From JAAZNO01 sp012798275 (GTDB lineage: Bacteria > Chloroflexota > Anaerolineae > B4-G1 > SLSP01): 25,560 nucleotides of DNA. The DNA lies in contig DAOPQD010000047.1 of assembly GCA_035347995.1 (NCBI GenBank), forward strand, positions 1-25,560, given 5' to 3'. Both the position numbers and the translations under genes were made by a program. The first letter of the stretch is position 1. Every line of letters begins with the position of its first letter. Below, in pieces: positions 1-9,832 of this stretch. The notes below the pieces were generated by a model that was not told where the DNA came from, made no database searches, and saw only the letters and a program-made list of their open reading frames with translations.

Positions 1-180
1 CAAAGGTTCATCCATTGCCATCGAGCTACCTGACGCCAGGCTGAACTATAACCGCACATTACATTTTCATCCGCGGTGGTGTGTCGCAGGAACATGTCAA
101 CTCCTGGTTTTATGGCCGGCTTTAGTATACGCCGGTTCGGAGAAAGGCAAACTTTTGCCCCCGGCCGTGAGCGGGGCTGA
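1..180. other. Upstream intergenic region, no supported gene
   Basis: No convincing coding sequence lies here. A short inverted repeat (CCGGC/GCCGG around 116-136) and a second C/G-rich patch near 155-175 could be the end of an upstream transcription unit, but neither has a good T-tract. A possible minus-strand start codon at position 14 would leave the window after five codons, so it cannot be judged. Confidence 0.4.
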
Positions 181-208
181 TTGACAAAACTCCTTCCTGG
201 CTTATACT
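181..208 (+). promoter_or_regulatory. SigA-type promoter of the T-box/valS leader
   Basis: The -35 box is a perfect TTGACA (181-186). After a 16-base spacer comes the -10 box TATACT (203-208). Transcription should start near 214-216, just before the first helix of the T-box leader. The placement fits the leader very well. Confidence 0.85.
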
Positions 209-214
209 GTTTTT

Positions 215-510
215 ATTCGATTTCCACAAGACGGCGAACGGGAGGAGTAGGTGCGTGCGACCCGTTCCAGAGAGGCAGGTCACTGGCTGAGAGCCTGCTA
301 CGGAACCCCACACCGAAGTCGCCCGGGAGTTGAACGGCTGAAAGCGTCTGGCAACGTATCGCGTTGACGCAAGTAACCCGTTACGGGTTCGCCCGTTACA
401 GCGAGCGCCCTTGCAGGAGGGCGACTGAGCGCATCGGCTGTTGCCGGTGAAGCAGGGTGGTACCGCGGAGCGCCCCTTCCGTCCCTGGGATGGAGGGGGC
501 GTATTGTATT
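215..510 (+). promoter_or_regulatory. T-box riboswitch, valine specifier GUC
   Basis: This untranslated leader senses uncharged tRNA and lets transcription continue into the downstream synthetase gene. The 14-base T-box AGGGTGGTACCGCG is at 454-467; its TGG would pair with the free CCA end of the tRNA. Stem I features are visible: GGGAGGAGTAGG (about 240-251), the CAGAGAGG bulge (about 269-276) and, on the 3' side, GAA-GTC-GC, which places the specifier codon GTC at 318-320. GUC is a valine codon and would pair with tRNA-Val(GAC), matching the valS gene that follows. The competing terminator helix is at 471-501. The leader lies directly downstream of a strong promoter. Confidence 0.93.
471..510 (+). 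terminator. T-box attenuator terminator
   Basis: CGCCCCTTCC (471-480) pairs with GGAGGGGGCG (492-501) to give about 10 base pairs, and an inner TCCC/GGGA helix caps the loop. Only TATTGTATT follows (502-510), so the U-tract is interrupted. The helix begins three bases after the T-box, which is the expected geometry for mutually exclusive antiterminator and terminator. Confidence 0.75.
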
Positions 511-585
511 GGCGGTAAGGCGATGAGAAAGGGGGAATGGGGCGTTTCTCCATTGCTTCACCCCTCACCCACAAGGAGGCACACG

Positions 586-3084
586 ATGGCATTACCCAAA
601 CAGTATCACCCGCAGACGGCTGAACCCAAATGGGAAGCGTTCTGGCAGGAACACGGCGTCTATCACTTCGACCCGCACTCTGACGCGCCGGTGTATTCCA
701 TAGATACGCCGCCGCCGACCGTTTCGGGGCATTTGCACCTCGGACACGTCTATTCGTACAGCCACACGGATTTCATGGCCCGTTTTTTCCGCATGAACGG
801 CTACAACGTCTTCTATCCGATGGGTTTTGATGACAATGGCCTGCCTACTGAACGCCTGGTGGAAAAATGGGAGGGCATTCGCGTCGCCGAGGTGGGGCGC
901 GAGGCCTTCATCGCCCGCTGCCTGGCGGTGAGCGAGCGGGCCGAGGCCGATTATCGCGCCCTGTGGCTGCGCCTCGGCCTTTCGATTGACTGGCGCTATT
1001 CCTATCGCACCATTGACGACCGTTCGCGGCGCGCGTCGCAGCGTTCGTTCCTTGACCTCTACCACAAAGGGCTGGTCTATCGTCAGGAAGCGCCCGCCAT
1101 CTGGTGCCCGGAGTGCCAGACCTCCATCGCGCAGGCCGAACTCAACGACCTCGAACGCGAGAGCACGTTTCACACGCTGGCCTTTGCGCTCGAAAACGGC
1201 GCGACGCTGGAGATCGCCACGACCCGTCCCGAATTGCTGCCGGCGTGTGTGGCGGTGTTCGTCCATCCCGACGACGGGCGCTTTGCCGCGCTCGTCGGGC
1301 AGCAGGCGCGCGTGCCGCTCTTTGGCCAGTGGGTTCCCATCCTGGCCGATCCCGGCGCGGACCCGGAGAAGGGCACGGGCGCGGTGATGTGCTGCACCTT
1401 CGGCGACACGGCAGACGTGGCGTGGTGGAAGACGCACCGGCTGCCGCTGCGCATGGCGATAGATCGCGCCGGGCGGATGACCGGGCTTGCCGGCGAGTTC
1501 GCCGGGCTGTCCGTAGCCGAGGCCCGCGCCTGCATCGTGGATGCGCTCCGTGCGGCGGGACTGTATTGCGGCGCGCGCCCCATCGCGCAGACCGTCCGCG
1601 TCCACGAACGGTGCGACACGCCGGTGGAATATGTCGTGATGGAACAGTGGTTCGCGCGGGTGCTCGATTTCAAGGCCGAACTGCTCGCGGCCGGCGCGCA
1701 GGTCAAATGGCATCCGCCGCACATGGAGGCCCGCTTCCGCGAGTGGGTGGAAGGCCTGGCGTGGGACTGGTGCCTCAGCCGTCAGCGCACCTTCGGCGTG
1801 ACCTTTCCCGTGTGGTACTGCGACGCTTGCGGCGCGGTGCTGGTGGCCGATGAGAACGAGCTGCCCGTGGATCCGACCACGCGCGGCCCGGCGCGTCCGT
1901 GCGCGTGCGGCGGGACCGCGTTCACGCCGGAGACGGACGTGATGGACACCTGGGCCACCTCCTCGCTCACGCCGCAGATTGTGGGGCAGTTGCTCGACGA
2001 CCCTGCGCTGTACGCTCAAGTGTTCCCCTTCTCGCTGCGCCCGCAGGCGCACGAAATCATCCGCACCTGGGCCTTCTACACCCTCGTCAAATCGTGGCAT
2101 CACTTCCGGGCCATTCCCTGGCGCGATGCGGCCATCTCTGGATGGGGACTGGCCCCCGAGGGCGCGGGCAAAATCAGCAAGAGCCGCGGCGGCGGACCGA
2201 TGTCCCCGCAGGAGATGCTGGAGAATTTCGGGGCGGACGCGGTGCGCTATTGGACTTCAAGCGCGGGTTTCGGGCGGGACTCGGTGATTGACGTGCAGAA
2301 GATCGAGATGGGCGCGAAGCTCGTCACGAAGCTGTGGAATGTGGCGCGGTTTGCAGAACGGTTTATCGCGCCTGCGCCTGATGATGAATCATCAGGCTGT
2401 TATGCTAAGTCCGCTGAAGCGGACTGTGGGGAGTCGGCTTCCAGCCGACTTGAGGTAGCAGCCGCCGGATTCATCCGGCGGGATGCGGATGCAATGCCTA
2501 CCCTCTCCCCCGCCGACCGCTGGATTCTGGCCGGCGCGCAGCGGCTCGTCCGCCGGGCGACCGAGGCGTTCCTTGCCTGCGATTACGCCGCCGCCAAACA
2601 CGAAACGGACGCCTTCTTCTGGCGCGATTTCGCCGATAACTACCTGGAAATGGCGAAACTCCGGCTCTACGCCGGCGACGCCGGGGCGAAGTTTGCGCTT
2701 TCCACCGTGTTGCTCGTGTTGCTCAAGCTCTTCGCGCCGTTTTTCCCGCACATCACGGAGGAGATTTATCAGGGTTTATTTGCAGCGGAGGAAGGGGCGA
2801 TCTCCATCCATTGTAGCGCGTGGCCCCGGCCCGACGCGCGCTTTGACGATGCGGCGGCCCTCGCCGTTGGCGAGGCTCTCGTGGAGATAGCGACGACGGT
2901 GCGGCGTTACAAGAGCGAGCGCGGCTTATCGCTCGGTGCAGAGCTGGCGGAGCTGCGCATCACGGCGGAGGAGCCGCTGGCAGAGCAGCTCGTAGCGGCT
3001 GAAGAAGACTTGTGCAGCATCACCCGTGCAAAATCGGTGGTGGTGGAGGTCGCTGCGACAGACTTGCATGTGAGCATTGCCTGA
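586..3084 (+). CDS. valS: Valyl-tRNA synthetase, archaeal-like type, T-box controlled
   Basis: This 832-residue class I synthetase charges tRNA-Val with valine in the cytoplasm. The HIGH motif is H51-L-G-H54 after PPPTVSG, and the KMSKS motif is K529-I-S-K-S533. Cysteine pairs (CPEC near residue 180, CDAC and CAC near 410-440) look like zinc-binding knuckles in the editing/catalytic region. The wording around both motifs (GFDDNGLPTERLVEK, KISKSRGGG) resembles the archaeal/Rickettsia-like ValRS group rather than the bacterial one; this is from memory of the family. ATG 586 is chosen because AAGGAGG sits at 573-579; an in-frame upstream ATG at 457 falls inside the T-box. Residues about 597-632, between the catalytic core and the anticodon-binding domain, are encoded by a hairpin-rich insertion. 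A second, different ValRS gene follows at 3933. The C-terminal coiled coil typical of bacterial ValRS is absent. Confidence 0.95.
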   Translation: MALPKQYHPQTAEPKWEAFWQEHGVYHFDPHSDAPVYSIDTPPPTVSGHLHLGHVYSYSHTDFMARFFRMNGYNVFYPMGFDDNGLPTERLVEKWEGIRVAEVGREAFIARCLAVSERAEADYRALWLRLGLSIDWRYSYRTIDDRSRRASQRSFLDLYHKGLVYRQEAPAIWCPECQTSIAQAELNDLERESTFHTLAFALENGATLEIATTRPELLPACVAVFVHPDDGRFAALVGQQARVPLFGQWVPILADPGADPEKGTGAVMCCTFGDTADVAWWKTHRLPLRMAIDRAGRMTGLAGEFAGLSVAEARACIVDALRAAGLYCGARPIAQTVRVHERCDTPVEYVVMEQWFARVLDFKAELLAAGAQVKWHPPHMEARFREWVEGLAWDWCLSRQRTFGVTFPVWYCDACGAVLVADENELPVDPTTRGPARPCACGGTAFTPETDVMDTWATSSLTPQIVGQLLDDPALYAQVFPFSLRPQAHEIIRTWAFYTLVKSWHHFRAIPWRDAAISGWGLAPEGAGKISKSRGGGPMSPQEMLENFGADAVRYWTSSAGFGRDSVIDVQKIEMGAKLVTKLWNVARFAERFIAPAPDDESSGCYAKSAEADCGESASSRLEVAAAGFIRRDADAMPTLSPADRWILAGAQRLVRRATEAFLACDYAAAKHETDAFFWRDFADNYLEMAKLRLYAGDAGAKFALSTVLLVLLKLFAPFFPHITEEIYQGLFAAEEGAISIHCSAWPRPDARFDDAAALAVGEALVEIATTVRRYKSERGLSLGAELAELRITAEEPLAEQLVAAEEDLCSITRAKSVVVEVAATDLHVSIA
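2376..2481 (+). repeat. Cluster of four REP-like hairpins inside valS
   Basis: Four perfect palindromes follow one another. Arms CCTGATGA/TCATCAGG with loop TGAA lie within 2376-2397. AGTCCGC-TGAA-GCGGACT is at 2408-2425. AGTCGGCT-TCC-AGCCGACT is at 2432-2450. CCGCCGGA-TTCA-TCCGGCGG is at 2462-2481. Stem sequences differ but loops recur (TGAA or its complement TTCA, and TCC). The joining text TTGAGG-TAGCAGCC (2450-2463) also occurs, with three extra bases, in the intergenic element at 17636-17652, so this is a dispersed family. The cluster is in frame with valS and contains no stop codon in that frame. Confidence 0.85.
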
Positions 3085-3094
3085 CAAATGTACT

Positions 3095-3188
3095 GTGAAC
3101 TTCAGTTCACCTGGTTTTGCGAACTAAAGTTCGCGGCACCCTGGCCGATGAATTGTGATTTGCAATCGTAACGCGTACTTCAGTTCGC
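3095..3188 (+). repeat. REP-like hairpins upstream of the RAYT gene
   Basis: Three related hairpins fill the gap between the first valS and the transposase: GTGAAC-TTCA-GTTCAC (3095-3110), GCGAAC-TAAA-GTTCGC (3119-3134) and GCGTAC-TTCA-GTTCGC with one mismatch (3173-3188). They share the GAAC/GTTC stem core. Short palindromes beside a RAYT gene are the usual arrangement for REP sequences and are the expected substrates of such enzymes. Confidence 0.75.
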
Positions 3189-3228
3189 CAGATTACTGTG
3201 TGGTACACGTGCTTGGGGGGAAAAAACT

Positions 3229-3876
3229 ATGTCTAATCGAGAGTACAAACCCTTCTACCATTGCCGGTTGCCGCATTGGCAACCTCGAAGTGTACCGATT
3301 TTTCTGACGTGGCGGCTGGCTGGTTCGTTGCCAAAGTATGTTTTAGAAGCGTTAACCGCCGAGCGCGCAGCTTTGGAACGCGACCCGCGTTGGAAGGATC
3401 TGAACATTGATTGGGGCGTCATACAGCGCAAGCGTTTGTTTGGCAAATGGGATGAGGACTTGCATCAGAGCGACGTTGGCCCGCGTTGGCTGACGCAGCC
3501 TGAGGTTGCGGAGTGCGTGCGTCAGGTTTTGCATGATGGTGCAGAGTCGTTTTACGTGCTGCACGCCTATACGCTGATGCCCAATCATATCCACGTTTTG
3601 TTGACGCCGCGTGAAAATTCCCAAACGGACAATCCTTTCCCGCCAGGCGTCATCATCCAGCGAATCAAAGGCATTTCTTCCCGTCAAGCCAATGTGGTAT
3701 TGGAGAGGACTGGGCAATCATTTTGGGCGCATGAGTCTTACGACCACTGGATTCGCAACCCGCAGGAGTTCGAGCGCGTGGCGGCGTACATCGTGAATAA
3801 CCCGGTCAAGGCTGGGCTGGTGGCAGACTGGAACGTCTGGCCCTGGACATGGGTGGCGGAAGAGCTGCTGATATAA
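3229..3876 (+). CDS. REP-associated tyrosine transposase (RAYT, Y1/HUH family)
   Basis: This 215-residue protein belongs to the IS200-like Y1 transposases that nick single-stranded DNA. The HUH motif is H120-I-H122 within LMPNHIHVLLTP. The likely catalytic tyrosine is Y187 in YIVNNPVKAGL. The WAHESYDHWIRN segment preceding it is typical of the RAYT subgroup. RAYTs are usually single-copy domesticated enzymes associated with REP palindromes, and hairpins of that kind lie just upstream (3095-3188). No TnpB partner and no left/right IS ends were seen, so it is not a standard IS200/IS605 element. The start follows a G-run at 3215-3220 that could act as a weak ribosome binding site. By eye the gene is less GC-rich than the flanking valS genes, which suggests a later arrival between them. 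All motifs are intact, so it may be active. Confidence 0.9.
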   Translation: MSNREYKPFYHCRLPHWQPRSVPIFLTWRLAGSLPKYVLEALTAERAALERDPRWKDLNIDWGVIQRKRLFGKWDEDLHQSDVGPRWLTQPEVAECVRQVLHDGAESFYVLHAYTLMPNHIHVLLTPRENSQTDNPFPPGVIIQRIKGISSRQANVVLERTGQSFWAHESYDHWIRNPQEFERVAAYIVNNPVKAGLVADWNVWPWTWVAEELLI

Positions 3877-3877
3877 T
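3869..3877 (+). promoter_or_regulatory. Candidate extended -10 promoter for the second valS
   Basis: TGATATAAT is a perfect extended -10 element (TG, one base, TATAAT) overlapping the stop codon of the RAYT gene. No good -35 box sits at 16-18 bases; a TGGACA at 3844-3849 is 22 bases away. Transcription would start near 3884 and give a leader of about 50 bases with no T-box. A second possible -10, TACAAT at 3899-3904, is weaker. Confidence 0.45.
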
Positions 3878-3932
3878 CTCGCACTTTCAAACTCGTGGTA
3901 CAATGCATTCGATTCGATGAAGGAGTAACTCA

Positions 3933-6620
<2,688 letters not shown>

Positions 6621-6621
6621 C

Positions 6622-6752
6622 GGGTGAGGGGAAACGGGTGAGGGGTAATGGGTGAAGGGTAACGGGTGAGGGGTAATGGGTGGAAGGGTGGGGGTTCCAA
6701 TTCCATTACTCATTACTCATTACTCATTACTCATTACCCATCACCCATCACT
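6622..6752. repeat. Inverted pair of heptamer arrays
   Basis: Nine heptamers of the form GGGTRAN, with a few variants, run from 6622 to 6684 (GGGTGAG, GGGAAAC, GGGTGAG, GGGTAAT, GGGTGAA, GGGTAAC, GGGTGAG, GGGTAAT, GGGTGGA). They are followed by seven heptamers of the opposite sense, CATTACT four times and then CATTACC, CATCACC, CATCACT (6704-6752). Segment 6645-6664 matches the reverse complement of 6732-6751 at 17 of 20 positions, so a long imperfect hairpin is possible. The G-rich half has more than ten runs of three or more G and could form a G-quadruplex in DNA or in the valS transcript. Such short tandem heptamers resemble the STRR repeats known in cyanobacteria. The rest of the gap up to 6790 is C/T-rich degenerate repeat. 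Confidence 0.85.
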
Positions 6753-6804
6753 TATCGCCCTCTCACCCTCTCACCTCATTACTTGCATTGAAGGAGGCAC
6801 TATT

Positions 6805-7509
6805 ATGTCACCCAATAAACGACAACAAAAACTGGAACGCAAAGCTGCTAAACGCAAGAAACAGAAAGCACAGCAGCGTAGCCGACCCGTGGCGGGACGC
6901 AAGGCGCAGTTGCGTCTGGCGGCGACGTGGCCGGTGATGGAATGCTGGGTCAATCGGGACTGGCGAGATCCGACGAAACTCAATCAGGTTGTGCTCGCGC
7001 GGCGCAATCCGACTACCGGCATGGTAGCGCTTGCCAGTTACCTGGTGGATCGCGCCTGTCTGGGGGTCAAGAACGCCCTGGTCGCCAACTTCCCCACGGC
7101 GCAGGAGTATCGGGAGCGGTTTTTGCGAGGCGTTCAGGAGCGCCAGGACATGATCCAGGTAGATGTGAACCTCGCGGCCGCCATTATCAAAGCCGGACTG
7201 GATTACGCCGCGAGCCTCAAGCTCCACCCGCACCGCGATTATGCCGAAGCTGCCCTCTTGTTGGGCGACGCCGACCCCACCGCTGTCACCGAGGAGATTC
7301 CCGTGGGCGGTCCAGAGGGCAAGCCCTTCTTTATCGCCGGACCGTATGACAACCCCACAAAAATCATCGCGCACCTGGAGCGGCTCCTCGGGCCGGAGGG
7401 CTATCACTTCATGGCGCCATTGGATCCTGCGACCGGCATGTTCCTGGAATCTGAAGATGAAGAGGATTGGCTGGAGATCGAGGATGAGGCCGAGGATGAG
7501 GACGAGTAA
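6805..7509 (+). CDS. Conserved hypothetical protein with basic N-terminus and acidic tail
   Basis: This 234-residue protein has no function I can name. Residues 1-30 are strongly basic (KRQQKLERKAAKRKKQK), which could bind nucleic acid or ribosomes. The core (about 31-210) contains ASYLVDRACLGVKNAL and GKPFFIAGPYDNPTKI, a pattern I recall from unnamed bacterial hypothetical proteins. The last 22 residues are almost all Asp/Glu. No signal peptide or membrane segment is seen, so it is probably cytoplasmic. ATG 6805 is chosen because AAGGAGG lies at 6791-6797; an upstream in-frame ATG at 6676 would translate the heptamer repeat. The hydrolase gene starts 6 bases after its stop, so the two are probably co-transcribed. 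Confidence 0.85.
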   Translation: MSPNKRQQKLERKAAKRKKQKAQQRSRPVAGRKAQLRLAATWPVMECWVNRDWRDPTKLNQVVLARRNPTTGMVALASYLVDRACLGVKNALVANFPTAQEYRERFLRGVQERQDMIQVDVNLAAAIIKAGLDYAASLKLHPHRDYAEAALLLGDADPTAVTEEIPVGGPEGKPFFIAGPYDNPTKIIAHLERLLGPEGYHFMAPLDPATGMFLESEDEEDWLEIEDEAEDEDE

Positions 7510-7515
7510 ATCCCC

Positions 7516-8586
7516 ATGCGCTGGTGGCTGACGCTCATCCTGTTGGGACTGATGGCGGGCTGCACTACGCCGCAGCTGGAGCCCGCGTTCACAAGCACGC
7601 CGCTGCCGACCGCCACGCTCCCCCCGACAGCGACGGCGACGCTCACGCCCACTTCCACGGCCACCGCGACATCCACACCGACGCCCACAGCGACGGCGAC
7701 GCCTACCACGACGCCGACGCCTGATCCCTACGCCGGCTTGACGATCGCGGATCTGGCGGCGCGCTCCTATGGCGGCGGCGCGATTACGGTCGAGGAGACG
7801 CTCGCGGTCACCTCGGCCTTTACGCGCAGCTTGATCACCTATCCCAGCGACGGCTTGACGATCTACGGCTTCATCAATGTGCCGCGGGGCGCGGGGCCCT
7901 TCCCGGTGGTGTTGGTCCTTCATGGCTACATCGCGCCGGAGGTCTACACCACGGTGGCCTACACGACCCGGTATGCGGATGCTCTGGCGCGCGCGGGATA
8001 CATCGCCATTCACCCCAATTTGCGCAATTTCCCTCCGTCAGATACCGGCCCCGATCCCTTCCGGGTGGGCATCGCCGTGGACACGCTCAATCTGCTGGCG
8101 CTCGTGCGGGAGACGGCGGGACAGCCCGGCTTGCTGGCGCGGGCGGACGGCACGCGCGTGGGTATTTGGGGGCACAGCATGGGAGGCGGCGCGGCGATTC
8201 GCGTCATCACAGTAGATCCGGGAATCCGTGCGGCCGTGCTCTACGGCTCGATGAGCGCCGATGAGAAGCTCAACTACGAACGGGTTCGCTACTGGTCGGG
8301 CGGAACGCGCGGCGAGGAAGAGCTCGCCGTCTCGGAGGCCGATCTGGAACGGATTGCGCCGCTCTTTCATCTGGAGCGCATCCAGGCCGCGGTAAGCATC
8401 CATCACAGCGATGCTGACACGACCGTCCCGCTGGAATGGTCGCTGGATCTGTGCGCACGGTTGCAGGCGTTGGGCAAGACCGTGGAGTGCTTCACCTACA
8501 GCGGCCTGCCACACACTTTCCGCGGGGAGGGGGACGCGCTTTTCATGGAGCGCTACCTTGCCTTCTTCGACCGGTATTTGAAGTGA
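7516..8586 (+). CDS. Alpha/beta-hydrolase lipoprotein (S9/dienelactone hydrolase-like)
   Basis: This 356-residue protein is a secreted, lipid-anchored esterase or peptidase-like hydrolase. A short hydrophobic signal ends in the lipobox LMAG-C16. Residues about 20-72 are a Thr/Pro/Ala-rich linker that would hold the enzyme away from the membrane. The alpha/beta-hydrolase core follows: VVLVLHGY (oxyanion region), the nucleophile elbow G-H-S221-M-G-G, an acidic residue at D299 or D301 in HHSDADTTVP, and catalytic H333 in LPHTFRG. The substrate cannot be told from sequence. The gene begins 6 bases after the preceding hypothetical gene; the GAGGACGAG at that gene's end may serve as the ribosome binding site. 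Confidence 0.9.
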   Translation: MRWWLTLILLGLMAGCTTPQLEPAFTSTPLPTATLPPTATATLTPTSTATATSTPTPTATATPTTTPTPDPYAGLTIADLAARSYGGGAITVEETLAVTSAFTRSLITYPSDGLTIYGFINVPRGAGPFPVVLVLHGYIAPEVYTTVAYTTRYADALARAGYIAIHPNLRNFPPSDTGPDPFRVGIAVDTLNLLALVRETAGQPGLLARADGTRVGIWGHSMGGGAAIRVITVDPGIRAAVLYGSMSADEKLNYERVRYWSGGTRGEEELAVSEADLERIAPLFHLERIQAAVSIHHSDADTTVPLEWSLDLCARLQALGKTVECFTYSGLPHTFRGEGDALFMERYLAFFDRYLK

Positions 8587-8624
8587 CGCGAGGGGTGCCG
8601 GGGTGCCATGGCCGCTTGCGACGT

Positions 8625-9644
8625 TCAGCCTGACGTCAGCTCGCCGCGCAGGTCGCTCTGGATCAGGCGCCGGAGCGTGGGGAGGGGGTATTCCTGGCTG
8701 AAGAGATAGAAGAGCTTCGCCAGCGCCGCTTCGACGGTCATGTCGTAGCCGCTGAGCACGCCCGCTTCCGCCAGCGCCGAGCCGGTGGCATAGCCGCGGA
8801 GGTTCACACTGCCCTTGAGGCATTGAGTGCAGTCCACGATGACCATCCCGCGCCGTGTCGCTTCGCGTAGCGAGTCCATGAAGACCGGGTCGTTTGTCGG
8901 ACCGTTGCCGACCCCGTAGGCTTCCAGCACCAATCCTTGCAGGGGCGCCTCCAGCACCGTCTGGAAGTACTCCGGGGGCATGCCGGGGAACAGGTGCAGG
9001 ACGCCGATGCGCGCCGCTTGGATGGGACGCACTTCGAGAGTGTCGGGCATGGTGGGGAGTGGGCGGATGGCCTTCCAGTTGATCGCGATCTCGATGCCGA
9101 CGGTGCCCAGCGGCGGGTAATTGGGTGAGGCGAAGGCGTCGAAGCCCACCGCGTTGATTTTGCTCGCGCGACAGCCTCGCAGCAGCACGTCCCCAAAATA
9201 GAGGCAGACTTCGGGGATGGGGTAGTTGGCCGCGAGCAACAGCGCGGTGATGAGATTTTCGCGGGCGTCGTTACGCACTTCATAGAGCGGGATCTGCGAG
9301 CCGGTGAGGATGACGGGTTTGCGCAGCCCCTGCAGCATGAACGCCAGCGCCGAGGCTGTGTACGCCATCGTATCCGTCCCGTGCAGCACGATGAAACCGT
9401 CGTAGTCCTCGTCATGCGCGGCGATGTCCTGAGCGATGTATCGCCACTCCGCCGGCGTGATGTTGGAAGAATCCAGCAGCGGCGTGTACTCGTGGATGTC
9501 GTATTCGGGCACGAGGGGGGAACGCAACTCTGGCAGCGCTGCCAGCTGCGCTTCCAGGAAGCCGGGAGCGGGGGCGTATCCGCTCGAAGTCCCTTGCATG
9601 CCCATGGTCCCCCCGGTGTAGGCGATGTAAATGCGCTTTTTCAT
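8625..9644 (-). CDS. ansA: Type I L-asparaginase
   Basis: This 339-residue enzyme hydrolyses L-asparagine to aspartate and ammonia. The first catalytic threonine is T10 in AYTGGTMGMQG, and DSS is at residues 58-60. The second active-site motif is HGTDTMAYTASAL with TDT at residues 90-92, and GSQIPL follows. The absence of a signal peptide and the close resemblance to the E. coli AnsA pattern point to the cytoplasmic low-affinity type. Start 9644 is preferred over an in-frame ATG at 9674: it yields MKKRIYIAY at the usual N-terminus and is preceded by GGGAG on the minus strand (about 9651-9655). The gene converges on the hydrolase with 38 bases between stops and diverges from the lipoprotein at 9833. 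Confidence 0.95.
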   Translation of the reverse strand: MKKRIYIAYTGGTMGMQGTSSGYAPAPGFLEAQLAALPELRSPLVPEYDIHEYTPLLDSSNITPAEWRYIAQDIAAHDEDYDGFIVLHGTDTMAYTASALAFMLQGLRKPVILTGSQIPLYEVRNDARENLITALLLAANYPIPEVCLYFGDVLLRGCRASKINAVGFDAFASPNYPPLGTVGIEIAINWKAIRPLPTMPDTLEVRPIQAARIGVLHLFPGMPPEYFQTVLEAPLQGLVLEAYGVGNGPTNDPVFMDSLREATRRGMVIVDCTQCLKGSVNLRGYATGSALAEAGVLSGYDMTVEAALAKLFYLFSQEYPLPTLRRLIQSDLRGELTSG

Positions 9645-9688
9645 GGCCTGATCTCCCAGCGTTGAATTCAGCACGTCATTGTTCAGCC

Positions 9689-9694
9689 ATTATA
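9689..9694 (-). promoter_or_regulatory. Candidate -10 box of the asparaginase gene
   Basis: On the minus strand the bases read TATAAT, about 45 bases upstream of the asparaginase start. No recognisable -35 box lies at the expected distance, so this is only a candidate. Confidence 0.35.
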
Positions 9695-9766
9695 CTCAGG
9701 ATCCTGGTGTGAGATAGACGCTCCTGCCGGGGGATGAAAACGCCGACGGTGGCGCGACCGCGACTT

Positions 9767-9794
9767 TTGATCTTTCAAAGGCGTACTATATAAT
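9767..9794 (+). promoter_or_regulatory. SigA-type promoter of the toast-rack lipoprotein gene
   Basis: TTGATC (9767-9772), a 16-base spacer and a perfect TATAAT (9789-9794) make a good vegetative promoter, with a start near 9801 and a leader of about 32 bases. Confidence 0.8.
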
Positions 9795-9832
9795 TGTGCG
9801 CGCAGGAGAAGTCTGCCTGGTGGGAGGTAGAA

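Noticed and set aside
1..14. Possible minus-strand gene starting at position 14
   Set aside because: Only five codons are visible and no matching promoter with good spacing was found.
457..585. Upstream in-frame ATG extending the first valS by 43 residues
   Set aside because: The extension lies within the T-box and terminator, and a strong ribosome binding site precedes ATG 586.
122..592. Minus-strand open frames of 156 and 87 codons over the leader
   Set aside because: They are antisense to the T-box RNA, have no ribosome binding site, and show no protein family features.
592..2103. 503-codon minus-strand open frame opposite the first valS
   Set aside because: Arg/His/Ala-rich shadow of a GC-rich coding sequence; no recognisable domain. 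The same applies to 4026-6029, 12843-15188, 15432-16673 and 6808-8013.
3229..3876. Ordinary IS200/IS605 insertion sequence
   Set aside because: No TnpB, no recognisable left and right ends, and the sequence pattern fits the RAYT subgroup.
6622..6752. Possible CRISPR array
   Set aside because: Units are contiguous heptamers without spacers, and no cas genes are nearby.
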